From positions 20,294,927 to 20,358,926 of the forward strand of contig CM043796.1 of assembly GCA_023974075.1 (NCBI GenBank): a stretch of 64,000 nucleotides of DNA, in the 5' to 3' direction. This document shows positions 11,089-23,490 of the stretch, in pieces. Position numbers and translations under genes: made by a program. Position 1 is the stretch's first letter, and each line of letters opens with the position of its first letter. The stretch comes from Chaenocephalus aceratus (taxonomy: Eukaryota; Chordata; Actinopteri; Perciformes; Channichthyidae). Below the pieces are notes generated by a model. That model did not search any database and had not been told where the DNA came from. It worked only from the letters and a program-made list of their open reading frames with translations.

Positions 11089-11669
11089 TAGTGTTGTCAC
11101 GATACCAACATTTTGGTTTCTATACCAAGTCAAGAATTGTGATTCCGATTCTTTTTCCATACTTTTCTTAAAAAAAGGGAAACAGTCTTAAATGTAATTA
11201 TTGTGCTTTATTTCACACCAGAACCATAACCATAACACAAACGTTTAAACAATGAGAACAATAAATAAAATAAATGACTAGAATTTGTATTAAATACAGT
11301 TAAGCATCATCTATAAACAACTTTTAGTTTTTCGCTTCTGGCGTCTTTTTTGTCAACAAGCCGAGGCGCAGCGGCAGTTGCAGCCATGCTTCTCGTTTTC
11401 TCACATGCTCTGGCAGCTAGCACGTGCACGAGAGAGGGGAGGGACTTAGTGCGTGCTTGAGAGGGAGGGACTGCAGGCGCGGCTGCAGTGCAGGGAGTGG
11501 AAGCAGAGCGCTGAACACACACAGCTCTTATTAAAACGGCGCTTTCTCACCGGAGTACCTTTTCCCGTCATTCTTAATGTACCGATACTAATGAAACGGA
11601 GGAATCGTAACGTTTTTAATGGCAGGGTATCGCGGTACTTTTCAAGTATCGGTACACCGTGCAACACTA
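11089..11669. mobile_element. hAT-type MITE, 581 bp, with 8-bp target duplication
   Basis: The left end is TAGTGTTGTCACGATACC and the right end, reversed, is TAGTGTTGCACGGTGTACCG, so the termini are inverted repeats. The flanks are GCAGGGTG (11081-11088) and GTAGGGTG (11670-11677), an 8-bp duplication with one mismatch as expected for hAT elements. No transposase frame is present, so it is non-autonomous. Confidence 0.8.
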
Positions 11670-11677
11670 GTAGGGTG

Positions 11678-14364
11678 TAATATGGTCCAAGGAAGAATCT
11701 GTTCACATTTGCAGGAGATCTGAATCACAACCTGGATAGACATATTGCATTTGTCTTTCATTGAAATTGTCAATTACAAGGGATTTGTGTTGCATTCATT
11801 TGATGATGAAACAATCTACCTTCACATGATTGTTGGCAATTTGGTCTTTCATCACAGCGAGGTTGGACTTGCGGAGAAAACAGCTAGTTGAGTTTTGCTT
11901 CCATGGTTACCTGACCGACTAGCATGCACCACTACATACAGCTGTCATCCGCTTGGTTGCGCATTGAAAGGTCAGATGCAATCTAGGTGAAAGTTGAAAA
12001 AATAAATTTTAAGTGAAGCGCTTGGCGACATTTTCGAGCAGTGCGTGACGCAGAGGTTAGCACTTCCGTCTTTGGTGGCAACGCCCTCTCCATCGAAACA
12101 CATCGTCAGCACAGAGCCTTTTACAGCTCGTCGTGTGGAGAAAGCGTTTAGCAAATATAACATGTATCCTTTGCTCATGAACAACCCAAAAACAGAAGAA
12201 CAACTTTTCAACTCTGGAACCATTCACAGAGCATGTGATCGCACAATTGGCCATTGTGAAGGCCTGCGCTCTCCAAGTGTTGTTCTAGTTTGTTAGGCAT
12301 TATTGTGGGTGTATTAGTGTTGGTGGACTGTGTCCATTCTGTGCTGATGGTAAGGATTATCCCCTGTTTTGAACAGTGTCCCCTCTGACCTTCACTTGAC
12401 ATTGCTCGCCTTTCTGCCTCTCAATATGATTGAATGATGTCCTACTGTGAATGATGTCCTACTCTTTCTCCCTATTCTGTGTATCTCTTTCCCTTCCAAT
12501 TTTTCTCTGTCACACTCCCTCTTCTATTCATTTGCTTTCGAAGCCTGTTGATCCATAACATAAAAGACAATCCTCGGAGAGCTCAGGCAGTAATGACAAT
12601 TTTTTGATAAGCTTCCAGCTCTTTTCACTCGGTGGAACTGTATTTTGCTCTCAGTTCTGAGCTAAATGAACCTTGGTGGGTCCTTGATGTAGCATCAAGT
12701 GGTTTTTAGTTTAGATTTCTTAATACGCAGGCGTGGAACCAATCACCCTTTGCAGTCAGCCGTCACTTCTCGCTCCATGTGAACTGCTTCCACTTAGTGA
12801 TAAACTGTTTTGGATAATTATCATTATTCCTATTCATATTCAATAACTGTTGTGACAGTATAACAAAAAAACAATAGTGGCAGAAAAGGTATGCTTTAAA
12901 AACTCAACTTTGCTTTCCAGTTTTTTTCAGGAGCTTAAACTTTGCACTTGAATTAAGGTTCAACCAATTTTCCTAAGAATTAATGTGCACCTAAAGACCT
13001 ACTGTGATAAGCCAGGTAAAAGGAAACTACAACTTAAACATGTTTTTCTGATCCAAACTTGACAAGGCTTACGCAAAAAAACAAATTAACGAATAAGGGC
13101 TTTAAATCATCCATTGATTTGAACATTTGATTCTTAGGTTACTCATTTCTGAGGAAAATGAATGTTGTTCAAAATGAGGTCATGTTAAATGGCTTAGTGG
13201 GTATAGGCTGATGTGGCTGGTGAGTCAATGCACTCAATTAACCAGGCACGATTAATTTACTAAGTCATTGTGGAGATTCACCATTTCAAATACTTAGACT
13301 TTGCTTCTCTAGCACAGTACTTTATCTATACTGTTCTGAAATGAGCTATTAGTATTAATATCTATGGGTTTGCCAAGCTGAGGTCAAAGGAATTATGCTC
13401 ATATTTGTACACTATGATCCACATTTGTGTCTCTTTCATCAATCTTTGACTTTTGGTTGAGATAATACCATGTTTATTTATACAAATTCATCCTTTAATT
13501 TGACACAATCTGACCTTTAATTGTTCCATGTTAGAGACCTTAATTATGTGTTTTTGTACGATGTTTGGGCCTTTTTTTTGCCACTGTTTAACTCTCTCTC
13601 CAAGATATTATGAGATTTCTTTCTACTGTCTCATACTCCCTCACCCTTCATTTCTCCCTCCTACTGGGAAAGAACAGTGGGAGCCCCTGTTTTGTGAAGT
13701 GAGATACTGGTGAAACTCCAGATTTTATGTAAGACTTTAACATAAAGATGGTTACAAACAACACTTGTCAGAAAACCATTCAATCTCTGTCAACCATTGA
13801 CAAATAAATATGGAAAATGGAACAGAATGCATCTTCCACTACACAAAAAAACAGAAAAGTCTGGGACAGAAGAGAATAAGGAAATAAAGGTGAATTATGT
13901 TATTGTGAGTTTGAATTGCTTTAGAGAGACAGAAAGAAGGAAATAAACAAATAAATGTAGTGTTGTTGCTGCTTCTCCTCGTCTGGATGTGAGTACAGCC
14001 AGTAGGTTTTGGCTGTAGCCGCTCATTCAATGCAAATAGGGTTCCACCATACTGCCTGGTACTGTACAGCTGCAATATATCTGGTGAGGCTGGTCTGTCC
14101 TGATAACGCCACACTTTTCCTTTTTTCATTTAATGATACAGTACACATGCTGCTCTGTCAGTTCTTTATGGTATTTTACCCTTTCATGGCTATTTACCAT
14201 GTTCAGTTTTTTGTGTGCTGAACTCCTTTTTTTCCACCCTTGCTCGCCCTGATTCTTTCCATTATCCAGCTGCCATCACAGGAATGGATAGAGCCTCTAT
14301 CTAATTAAAAGTGGATTTAATGAAGTTTTTTTCAAAGTATATCACACAAGATCAGGTCTTAGGA
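11678..14364. other. No recognised feature
   Basis: The stretch holds no domain-bearing frame. A moderately GC-rich block at 11970-12290 could be an old repeat, but I cannot name it. Confidence 0.5.
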
Positions 14365-14575
14365 GAGTCTTACAGAAGTCCCGTTCCCCAACAACATTGT
14401 CCAGCTGCTCCTTGGCAACTCCTTTGTGTACTCAGACCCAACAAGACATCTTTCCAGTGTTTTTCCAGGTCTAACACATGGCTTCGTACTATTGGGTATG
14501 CCACTAGTAGGAGGCGCCTAAAGCCTCCTGATCAGATGCCCAAACCAGTCCGCTGGCCCCCTTATGTTTCCCCCC
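14365..14575 (-). repeat. Probable Rex3/RTE-type LINE coding fragment (antisense)
   Basis: GGAGGCGCCTAAAGCCTCCT followed by GATCAGATGCCCAAACCAG resembles the antisense of a coding segment very common in fish RTE/Rex3 LINEs. It is heavily diverged and no useful frame remains. Confidence 0.38.
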
Positions 14576-15110
14576 TCTCATTATCTGGGCAAATATCAAA
14601 GATTTTACCATATGAGGATTGGAACGTAGATGGACTTGAAACATCTTGAGCTTCCAACAGGGAGGTACAACAGCATCACTGCTGACACAAAACTGAAGCG
14701 GCAAAACATTTAACCCTCACTTGTGAACAAGGCCCTGCAAATCTTGAACTCACTTGTTGGGGCAGTGACTTTTAACCGACCCTGAGGGTGCAATCGACCA
14801 TTTTTGGCAGAGAGCCATTGTTGCAAAATGCAGCAGTGTTAGTTTTCTTACACTATTTTATAAATGGGTGAAAAGGGAATTGCATATATATGAAACATGG
14901 AGAGAAGTAAGGGGAAACTTTTTCTCCAAGGGCAACCCTTTATGCAACATTTATGTATTGAATTTTCTTTAACATTTTCCAATGGTAAGTCTTTGACGTC
15001 TGAAAGTTTGCACTCTCCTGGGGATTTAGAGGCATGGACAATATCCATGTACTATTGATTAGCTTAAACAATTTAAACATTAAGCTTCCTAAGAAAAGGA
15101 CATACACTTG

Positions 15111-15263
<153 letters not shown>

Positions 15264-15364
15264 CCCATGTTAAAACATGTCTTCATCTATACAGTATTTC
15301 AGCTTCTGCCCCTCTGACAATATGAATCTCATGCAGAGTACTTCTGAGAGGTGTCTATACTGTC

Positions 15365-15537
15365 TAAGGATAGAGGGTGTCGTTTTTCTCATACTGATAT
15401 TCTGAACAATCTGTGCTGTTGTATTTGCTGTAAAGTGTCTCTACTGTAGGCTATTTTTATTATATGTACACAGCACTTTGGCTCGACCAAAAATCGTTTA
15501 TAAATGTGCTATATAAATAAAACTTGATTTGATTTGA
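15365..15537 (+). repeat. L2-like LINE 3' end, TTGAT-tail type
   Basis: The fragment ends GTGCTATATAAATAAAACTT followed by GATTTGATTTG. It is nearly the same as the end of the LINE at 27480-29365, severely 5'-truncated. Confidence 0.65.
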
Positions 15538-15948
15538 AAGAAGAGTCACACACAAAAGTTCCCTCAAAACTTCATGAAAATATAAAGTCTTCATAAATAT
15601 AGTCACTGGAGGTTACTTCAGAATATCTGATCAATGACTGCAGGCTGACATTTAAAGGCAGTATGAAGTCAATAGAAATGAGTTTAAATAAGCAGAAAGA
15701 AAGTGAAAGATTAAAGGGAAATGGAAACACTTTTCAAACTGCTTTCCATGCGACAATATTCCCATTAGGAAATGTATTTATCTAGTCTATTTCCAATGTA
15801 AACGATCGAGATACGCGAATTTATTTTTTGAAATACGTGCCTAATGACCATGGGTGCTTCCATTGCTCCGGGACTTTTCCAGTGACGTCACTGAGTGGGT
15901 ACGGCTTCCTGGGTACGGCTTCCTGGGCCAAAGCTCAATAACAAACAA

Positions 15949-16296
15949 CATGGCGTGCAATGCACCAGTGGTTTACATTACAAGAAAACGGTCGTCGTCA
16001 GGAGTTTATTGTATTGCCCCAGGCTGCACAAATGGATTTTATATGAAGAAGGAAGAAGTACATTTCCATAGGCTGCCACTAAAGGATGAGAAGCTGCTCA
16101 AAGTCCAGTCTGGATGCCTGTTTCAATACAAAACATCGGATTTGAAGCCAGGATCTGTTCCCACAATATTCGATTTCTCAACGTATGCAGTCGGGAACAC
16201 CGACCATCCCAACACGTCGGCCGCGCAAGACAATGACAGTGTCAACAAACATGAAGTTCGAGCCACCAAACGAGTTGCTTCAGCTGCCGAGAGAGA
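15949..16296 (+). pseudogene. THAP-domain protein fragment with internal deletion
   Basis: THAP domains are C2CH zinc-binding DNA-binding modules used by P-element and Kolobok transposases. Here VYCIAPGCTN supplies the first Cys pair (C-x4-C), VHFHRLPLKDEKLLK matches the following strand, and DLKPGSVPTIFDFS matches the AVPTIF-type end. The middle, with the invariant Trp and the C-x2-H pair, is missing: the sequence jumps from DEKLLK to VQSGCLFQYK, so zinc binding would fail. The start at 15949 (ATGGCGTGC) puts the first Cys near the N-terminus. Possible splice donors (GAGAG|GTAAAT) occur near 16296, and a stop follows at 16325. Confidence 0.55.
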
Positions 16297-17114
16297 GGTA
16301 AATATTGCAGCACTACCAGATTACTAGCTCACACATGTATTTACTGACACAGTGTGAGCTTATTAATTAACGCAATCGCGTCCAAACTAAATGGTAGCTA
16401 TTATTATGACGTACAATGGAGAATTGGGGGTGTTCTATAGCTCAACTAATTAAACTGGCATACACACGCTCATCTGTCGAAAACAGCCCTAAAAAGGCTA
16501 GTATTGCTGGACTAGGTGTTCAATGGATGGTATTGCAGGACCCAGAGCGCACGGAGCACAGAGCGGACAGCAGATAACGGAATTGCAGTTGTATTGCTTA
16601 TAGATTATCAGAACATTTCAAAGGGGACACAGCCCCATTGGATATTAACCTATGGATTAATTACATCATCGTTTTTATCGTTGTAATGCCATTGAAGACC
16701 AGTTTAGACCAGACAATGAGGAAGGTAAGCCGTTAGCCTAGCGCATGTGAGTACCTAGTGCCACTTGTTTTGATGTACGTTTTTGTTGATAACCTCGCGA
16801 GTTTGTATCTTTCAGTGTTGAGGTGAGATTCTGTGTCTTTACGATCATAAACAATGTGTTGGATGTGCAGTGAGGATAAGTAATAAGGGAGCTAGGAGTG
16901 ATTTTCGGTGCAGTAATAGGTTAGCATTTTTCGCTCGGGGCTAATTCAGAGGCTCACTGTTAGCATTGTGTTTTTTTTGAAAAAATAAATGAAAAAGATC
17001 AGTTAAATTAGTTTTTTCCCGTTATATGGATATAAAATATTCATAGTTTATTAAATATTAAGGTTCCTTAGACGTTGTTTCCTGCAAATGACGCAATTTC
17101 GGTTCCGTGGGGCC

Positions 17115-17475
17115 TTAGAGGTTAACAGAGTATGTTTTTATTTTTTTGACATTTTCCGATGGCATCACCACACACTTGTTACATGTACACCAATCTGTGT
17201 TGTCCATTCGTCCCGGGTTTTGAGCAACATCTTCTTCCTCTGAGACCGAGTCGGTACTGGAACTGGTGGTCCCACTCAGCGAGTTCAGAACCGTCGGTAC
17301 TTTCGGCGGATTCCGGATCGTATGCCACTCTATTCGACCGAATCGGTTCATAAGCATAGTCCATGGGATGCCTGGTAACTGTAGATGCTTCCACATCAAT
17401 GTCATCTCCCGACGAATAGTCAAATTCATCGTTCAAAACGTCCATCTCATTGCAAAATTCCTCCATCGCTGCCAT
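17115..17475 (-). pseudogene. P2X7-C-terminal-like (Cys-rich) transposon protein, frameshifted
   Basis: The N-terminal part starts at 17475 with MAAMEEFCNEMDVLND and has an acidic stretch (FDYSSGDDIDVE) and an MDYAYEPIRS motif. Near 17280 the meaningful frame changes to one reading SSSTDSVSEEEDVA and then DWCTCNKCVVMPSEN. The latter resembles the WCxCGxCxxMPT signature of the zinc-binding intracellular (ballast) domain of P2X7 receptors and of many fish and invertebrate stand-alone proteins. The C-terminal Cys/His residues of that domain are absent before the stop at 17115. Its place beside the right terminus, pointing inward, ties it to the Kolobok-like element. Confidence 0.55.
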
Positions 17476-17820
17476 ATCTGCTACGTTGTGTTGACTTCCG
17501 GTATGGATACCCGGAGTGAAGACCCATCCAGTGACGTCACCATTTGGGACTCCCCTAATGGCGGCGGCCTGGTCCCGGAATTCCCCACCCGGCCGGCGGA
17601 TAATTAATTTTCTTTTGGCGAGTAATATCATATACAATAAATATTACGATCAATATCCATTGTAAAATGAATAAACTACCGGAATATTATAGCTGTAATT
17701 GGTGTTTCCTTTCCCCTTTAAGGTTTGTCTATCTCTATTTGTGTTTGTGTGTGTTTGGACCCCGCAATTGCGGGAAAGAAAAGCAGGCCCCATGAAGAGG
17801 CAAAACAAGTGTCTGTGTGA

Positions 17821-17821
<1 letters not shown>

Positions 17822-17855
<34 letters not shown>
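17822..17855. repeat. (TG)n microsatellite
   Basis: Pure TG dinucleotide run. Confidence 0.97.
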
Positions 17856-17858
<3 letters not shown>

Positions 17859-17984
17859 ATGTGTCAGAAATGGTTCTGGGCAAGGCTGGTGAATGTCATC
17901 TCATTATACTTGTTTGCTTATTATGTGTGAGTACAGGCTGCAGCTGTTTAACTGCATTTTATAAAACGGACAAGTCAAATCAAG

Positions 17985-19560
17985 CAATCAGGTTCAGGTT
18001 CAGGTTCATGTTATTTATTTGTACCCGTAGGTAGATTCTGTTTGCAGAGAAAAAGACAAGGGTTCCATCCTGACACTAAAAACAAACACAAACAACAGAC
18101 ACATCTCTAATAAAGGACTAGTAAAAGTACAAGTATACCCTGCTCAACCAAATCTCAAAATATTTAAAACACATTTTAAGAAGGAAAACACTAGTACAAA
18201 CATGGACATTCAAAATTCACAATTAAATAAATAAATAAAAATAGGCATCTGTGTGACGCTCCTATAATGTGTTAATTTGTGCAATAGCTGCTGGGATAAA
18301 ACTGTTTTTATACCGCTTCGTTCTACTCCTTGGGACGAGTAACCTCCGGCCCGAAGGAAGAAGCTTGAATTCTGAGTGCAGAGGGTGGGAGTCATCGTCT
18401 AATATGGAGCTGGATAACCGCTGTAACTGCCTGAGGTACAGGGTCTCCAGGTTTAGCTGTGGCTCACCAATCAGTCTGCTGGACCACTTTATGATCTGAC
18501 TCAGAGAGTTTCTGTTCTTTAAAGTCAGGTTACCAAACCATGACATTGGTGAAAAAGACAGAATTGACTCGATAAAAGCACGATAAAACATTATCATCAT
18601 GGTTTTGTCAATGTTAAAATAGGACAATTTCCTAAGACAGTACAAACGCTGGTGCCCCCTTTTGCACACAGCTTCACAGTTTGGATCAGAGCTAAATTTT
18701 GAGTCAATAATTGTCCCGAGATATTTGTATGATTGCACAAATTCTACTTTCTGATTCTGGATTGTTAAGACTTCATGTATGTGGGGATGTCTTCTAAAAT
18801 CAATGATCATGTCCTTGGTTTTGCTTATGTTCAGTTGTAGATAGGACTCCTCACACCACCTGACAAAGTCGTCAATGACAGGGCCGTGGCTGGTCTCATT
18901 GTCCTGGAGCCTACTAACAATTACAGAGTCATCTGCATACTTTAAAATAGTCCTATTTTCCCACCTACTTTGACACATATTAGTGTCAAGTATAAATAAT
19001 AGTGGTGAAAGGACACATCCTTGTGGGGAGCCAGTGGAGGAGCTGACTTGATCAGATAAGGTCCCATTCACCCTCACTCTTTGTGTCCTATTGGTTAAAA
19101 AAAATCAAGAATCCAGCCCATAAGATTATTGCTTATTTCAAATTGTTCTAAAAGTCTGCCAATTAGAATATGAGGTTGAATTGTGTTAAAAGCAGAGGAA
19201 AAATCAACAAGTAAAAGTCTAGCATGAGATCCAATTCCCTCCAAGTGTTTAAAATGTAAGTCAGATAAGGTGACCGTGGCATCCTCCACTCCTCTGTGTG
19301 GCCTGTAAGCCAACTGCATGGGATCGAATGCATGCTCAGTCTTCCTTAAGATTTCTGCTCTGACTAGTTTTTCCAATGTCTTCATTAGAATGTATGTAAG
19401 TGCAACTGGTCTAAAATCGTTAAGAGTTTTGGGGCCTCTGGATTTGGGAACAGGGACTACCACAGCATCCTTCCAAACTTTTGGCACATGTTGTGTCTGT
19501 AAAGACATGTAGCTCAGCGTAAGTTCAATCAGGAAGACAATATCATCGGGTGTCACACGT
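17985..19560 (-). mobile_element. Rex1/Babar-like (CR1-group) LINE, 5'-truncated
   Basis: The minus-strand LINE runs from inside the reverse transcriptase (about 19560) to a 3' tail of (GAACCT)n at 17989-18008. The 3' untranslated region lies between 18262 and the tail. Confidence 0.65.
18262..19556 (-). pseudogene. LINE reverse transcriptase, one frameshift
   Basis: The upstream frame (19556-19095) has FRPVALTYILMKTLEKLV, AYRPHRGVEDA and LLVDFSSAFNTI, the fingers and catalytic motif A. The downstream frame (19077-18262) has [15 protein letters not shown] (motif B), KYADDSVIVS (motif C with the AspAsp pair), LNISKTKDMIIDF and a C-terminal part ending LLVPRSRTKRYKNSFIP. The join near 19078-19094 falls in an A/T run and needs one frameshift. 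The endonuclease is missing through 5' truncation. Confidence 0.72.
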
Positions 19561-20339
19561 TATCTCAATAAGTGATCAGGGGCATTACGCCCCGGCTAGC
19601 CAATCATCGCACCTGCTAACCCCTTTAAATCTGCTCTCCCCTTCCTGTCAGTTGTCATTTCAGGTGTCAACGCACAAGCAGCAGCAGGGCTTCGTCCCAG
19701 CTCCAGGCATTATTCATCAGCTCCGCAGTCTTGCGGATTAAGCTTCAGGCGGCGTTCCCCAGTCGGCTAGCGGTTCCAGCCGGCCGCCCCGCAAACCCGG
19801 ACGCGGGAGGAAAAGACAAGGAAATCGGGCTCCACGGAAGTTCCTCCGGCTTAATGGAAATTGCTACTTCACGCAAACAATTGATGCACGCCTTCAGTCT
19901 CTCGAGAGGGCATCACTGGCATCAGGGCCGCTCAAATGCGGCGCTTCCGGCTTCACACAGAACGGTCCTCATCGCAAACAGCATTTAAACTGACGGTATG
20001 TTTATGGTACTTTATGCCATCAAAACATTGATTTTAATTTCTAACAAGTCCCATTCAAATCCCCTGTGTTCGGCCACCTGCTGCACCTTTTAATTCTCCA
20101 TTGTCCATTGTGATACTGCACTTTATGTACTTTCAAAGGCTTGTAAGCTACAGTTTGCACTGTTTCAATAAATGAAACCAATTTTCTCACCACATCTTTT
20201 GATTCATTTTGTGCAGCATTTGCAAGCTGTAGACTCTCTGTCAGAGCCATATATTGTATAATTGATGCTTTCAGTTTTCAGTTGAATTAATTCAATCCAA
20301 GTCAATGGAACACTCACAAGATGTCACCAAAATCACACT
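19561..20339. other. GC-rich block (19580-19990) and flank, unidentified
   Basis: The segment 19580-19990 is clearly richer in GC and CpG than its surroundings. It begins right at the LINE truncation point and ends near TTTAAACTGACGG. It could be part of an older element or a CpG island. I recognise no protein in it. Confidence 0.35.
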
Positions 20340-20487
20340 GTCCCTTTAAAATCTTTCAGAAAATGATATAAGTGTATCGAATTATATCGAATCGTATCGT
20401 TGGCTGAATATCGTGATATATCGTATCGTTGGCTGAATATCGTGTATTGTATCGTATCGTGAGATTAGTATATCGCTACAGCCCTAG
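20340..20487. repeat. hAT-like MITE terminal fragment
   Basis: Repeated ATCGTATCG motifs end in TATCGCTACAGCCCTAG. Reversed, this is the TAGGGCTGTAGCGATAT terminus common in fish hAT MITEs. A matching left terminus was not found. Confidence 0.45.
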
Positions 20488-20829
20488 TTTCAAGCCAGTA
20501 CTTTCGACAGAAACACACGGCAATGTTGTCCAGACTGTTGTTTTTATGCGGCACCGGCTTGAACAGGACATGTGATCTGATCACGCCGGCGTGACGGTCG
20601 ACTCCAAAGGGTTAATATTAAATACATATAAGTATTTTTACAACTTGTATTTAGAAATACTCTGTTGTAATTATTGATGCATACATGTGTTCATCCATTC
20701 AATGTGGCATCTGCTATAATGGGGTTAATGTATGATATTACTTAATAATACAATACATTATGATATGATAATTACATTTTAGTTTTATTCATTTCTTATT
20801 TCATAGTTTCTCATTATTATTATTATTTG

Positions 20830-20965
20830 TATCGCTCATCTTATTTTTGATTTTATTAATCTGTGTGAATCTGTGCTGTCCTGTTTTTCACTCTCACCCT
20901 GTTGCTGTTTGAAATACTGAATTTCCCCACGGGATTAATAAAGGTCCATCTTATCTTATCTTAAT
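20830..20965 (+). repeat. LINE 3' end with (ATCTT)n tail
   Basis: AATTTCCCCACGGGATTAAT followed by AAAGGTCCATCTTATCTTATCTT is the standard 3' end of a fish CR1/L2-group LINE. Confidence 0.6.
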
Positions 20966-21261
20966 GTATAAGTTGATTTACTTCAATCTACTGTACTGTG
21001 TAAAAACACCCCAACAATATTACAAGAAATATACTGCATAAAGCCAACTATATACTTTATTTGATCTAAAATATTGATGTTTCTACAACACCCAGTTGTC
21101 TTTGTGTATTTTGTGAATGAAGCGCCATCTCATGGTTAAATCCTGTAATTGAACAAATGGGGAAATTGGGCAACGCCCTTTAGCAACACCCCCAGCCACT
21201 GGCATCCGCTGGGCTTTTAACTGGGACACACCCATTTGAGTCTGATTTGGAGTGCTACATC

Positions 21262-22432
21262 TCTTTAGAGCCCTGATGAGAAGACTTCTAGACAAACATG
21301 AGGAACTGAAAACGTGACGTGGATCATAAATATATCAGCCATTAAACAACATCTTACATTTCTTTTCACACAATACGTCTCCTTGCAGTATCAACACTAA
21401 TTCGGCTCACTTTTATATTTGATCCAATTGGTAGATAGGCTGTATTTACACCATAAAGGTGCACAGCTGATATAAAGGGACACCTAGTGGTTAAAGCATG
21501 TTATTGAATTTCATTATTGTTATTATTAGATATTAATAGGATCCCTATAAAGTAATACTACTACTAATAGTTAATTAAAGACTGTATATAATGACTATTT
21601 TGCACATCCCTTTCAAGATTTCAAGATTTTCTAAGGTTTATTGACATATCATATAGGCCTACACAACTATGGTGTAGTTATGTATTGAATGAAAAACTTG
21701 GGTCGCAGGTTCCTCAATAGTGCATTACAAGACATCTATCAATATGTGTGCATACCTCCAGCAATGTTAACTATGTTGAATCACTTATTTTAACTGATAT
21801 TATACATAATGTATTATACTCTTATAAGATGTATGTAGATATTTCATCTCCGGCATTGTCAGGTATTGAACAATCAATAAATAAAGAACACAGAATTGTT
21901 AAATATAAAACACAGAATGTGTGTGATTATACTAAATGATTTACAAATAAACACCACTGCATATTTACAACTGTTACACATGCTGATGTAACGCAAATGT
22001 TCCAACTTGCGATCAATAAAGTCTTATCTTAAGATGATCGATGGCTACTGCCATATTTGCAAAATTTGCCTCTGAACCTTGACAAGCATGTTTCAGGCTT
22101 ATCAATTAATGTAATGTAATGTTATCAATTAACAACAGAGATCACAAACATAAGACCAGCTGTTAAATAAAGCTCTTCTGACCTTAGCTGGCATGTGTGT
22201 ATACATATTAATGCTGCCCATTATGGGCACAAGCAATTTTCACCCATTTATTAATTATATGTTTTAAATTTGAGTGTTTCCTATCCCCTAAACCTCCAGG
22301 GATGTACACAGTTTAATACTGGCAACTTCTTATTATGGGAAATACGAAAACGTCTTTTAAAACTACAACTCCCAGTAGAGACGTGCCATAGATAGAGAAC
22401 ATGTTGCGAAACATAATAGCCAGCATGAGCAC
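21262..22432 (+). repeat. 1.2-kb dispersed repeat, copy A (second copy 54312-55464)
   Basis: It aligns along its length with 54312-55464 plus 59978-60010, from AGAGCCCTGATGAGAAGAC to AATAGCCAGCATG, with small indels. Copy B lies inside an element with long inverted repeats, but copy A has none of those repeats at its ends. The region holds no convincing gene. It carries an ACTACAACTCCCAGTAG motif near its right end (22362-22377). Confidence 0.75.
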
Positions 22433-22476
22433 ATGGTGTAGTCCAAACGATAGCTGGGGATTCTGGGTAGTGTAGT
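22362..22476. promoter_or_regulatory. Two ZNF143/SBS-like motifs facing each other
   Basis: ACTACAACTCCCAGTAG (22362-22378) resembles the vertebrate ZNF143 (Staf) motif ACTACAANTCCCAGNATGC. The reverse complement of 22457-22476, beginning ACTACACTACCCAGAAT, is a second match on the other strand. The first lies inside the dispersed repeat and the second just outside it. Such motifs often mark vertebrate promoters, but they also occur in repeats. Confidence 0.35.
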
Positions 22477-22799
22477 GTCTTCTGCCATCCTTTACTCAGA
22501 AAAAATATTTGTTTCTCCGAATCGAAGGGGAAAAATACAAAAGCATTGCACACAATTTAAACCAATCAATGTTGTGTCATTAACAAGGATAATCTGGTGT
22601 TTTTTAGTCGATGAGTAGTGCAGATATCACTGTAAAATCAATCGACAGTAAGGGGAATACTTATCCAATGAGAATGGACGCTCACATTGCCTTTAAGGGC
22701 AGCCGACACAAACGAATGCCGTGCTTCCATGAGCGTCAAATCCCGCCGCAGATGGGAATACATTGCAATCAGTTGAAAGCTATTTGCGTCTCTTTATGA

Positions 22800-23036
22800 A
22801 GCTGAAGGAGCCTAGGAGCGCCACAACTGCACGCCACGGACACTGACCAAACGTCGCTCCTGGACGATTATGGAGTGAGAGTGTGTTGACCGTACTGGTC
22901 TTTCCCTTGACCTTGCATAAAGGATGAAGGGCGGCTGGCTGCTAACTTTACTCTGGCCCAAGGCAGTTTGTCAATCTTAGCAGCAGCATTGTGTATACGC
23001 AGAAACTGCTGAAAACACCAGAATAGGCTAACCCAG
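22800..23036 (+). other. Candidate non-coding first exon (speculative)
   Basis: Moderately GC-rich sequence ends in AACCCAG|GTAAGC, a good splice donor at 23036/23037. A possible acceptor (TTCCTTTCAG) lies at 23118-23127, followed by an ATG at 23134 with a 24-codon frame. No known protein is recognised. It may be part of a host gene whose remainder is outside the window. Confidence 0.2.
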
Positions 23037-23463
23037 GTAAGCAATAGTACGTATTTTCCTTTATTTTATTTTATATTGCAAAAGTATCCATTTAGACTCC
23101 CTATTGGAGTAATTTGATTCCTTTCAGCTTATCATGAAGATACAGACAGATCATTTTGGATATTTCTTTCTGGACTATTCTGCTGAGCAGCCCATCCACA
23201 AAGTTTGAAAGAGGGAATTTTTGCAGGACAGATTCTTCAATGAGCTAAAGGACACGCTGTACCTTAACATCTGCACCTACAGTGCGTCAACTCTTAACCC
23301 CTGTCACACTGTCCCGAAATTGACACCAGATGGACACACGAATATGGAATTGTGAACTTCGCACGAAGATGGCCCCGAACTTGGTAAACGGCCAAGCAAC
23401 AGCCGAAGCAAGCACGATGCCTACAGAAGGCAACACGATGGCGCCCGAACCACACACGAAGGC

Positions 23464-23490
23464 GTCACGTGACCTCCCGATGGTATAAAA
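23464..23490 (+). promoter_or_regulatory. Core promoter of the transposon MADF gene
   Basis: TATAAAA at 23484-23490 lies 88 bp upstream of the ATG at 23578. A CACGTG E-box (23467-23472) lies just before it. Both sit inside the transposon between the left terminus and the gene. Confidence 0.55.

Larger units (their letters stand above)
15715..17717. mobile_element. Kolobok-like DNA transposon 1 (non-autonomous, two facing genes)
   Basis: TTAA flanks both ends (15711-15714 and 17718-17721). The left terminus is AGGGAAATGGAAACAC and the right terminus, reversed, is AGGGGAAAGGAAACAC. TTAA target sites with such termini and a THAP-type protein fit the Kolobok superfamily. A THAP-like gene reads inward from the left end and a P2X7-C-terminal-like gene reads inward from the right end. 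About 800 bp between them show no transposase catalytic domain, so this is a deletion derivative. Confidence 0.62.

Noticed and set aside
11972..12296. Protein-coding gene at 11972-12296
   Set aside because: Short frames exist on both strands, none with a recognisable domain or splice structure.
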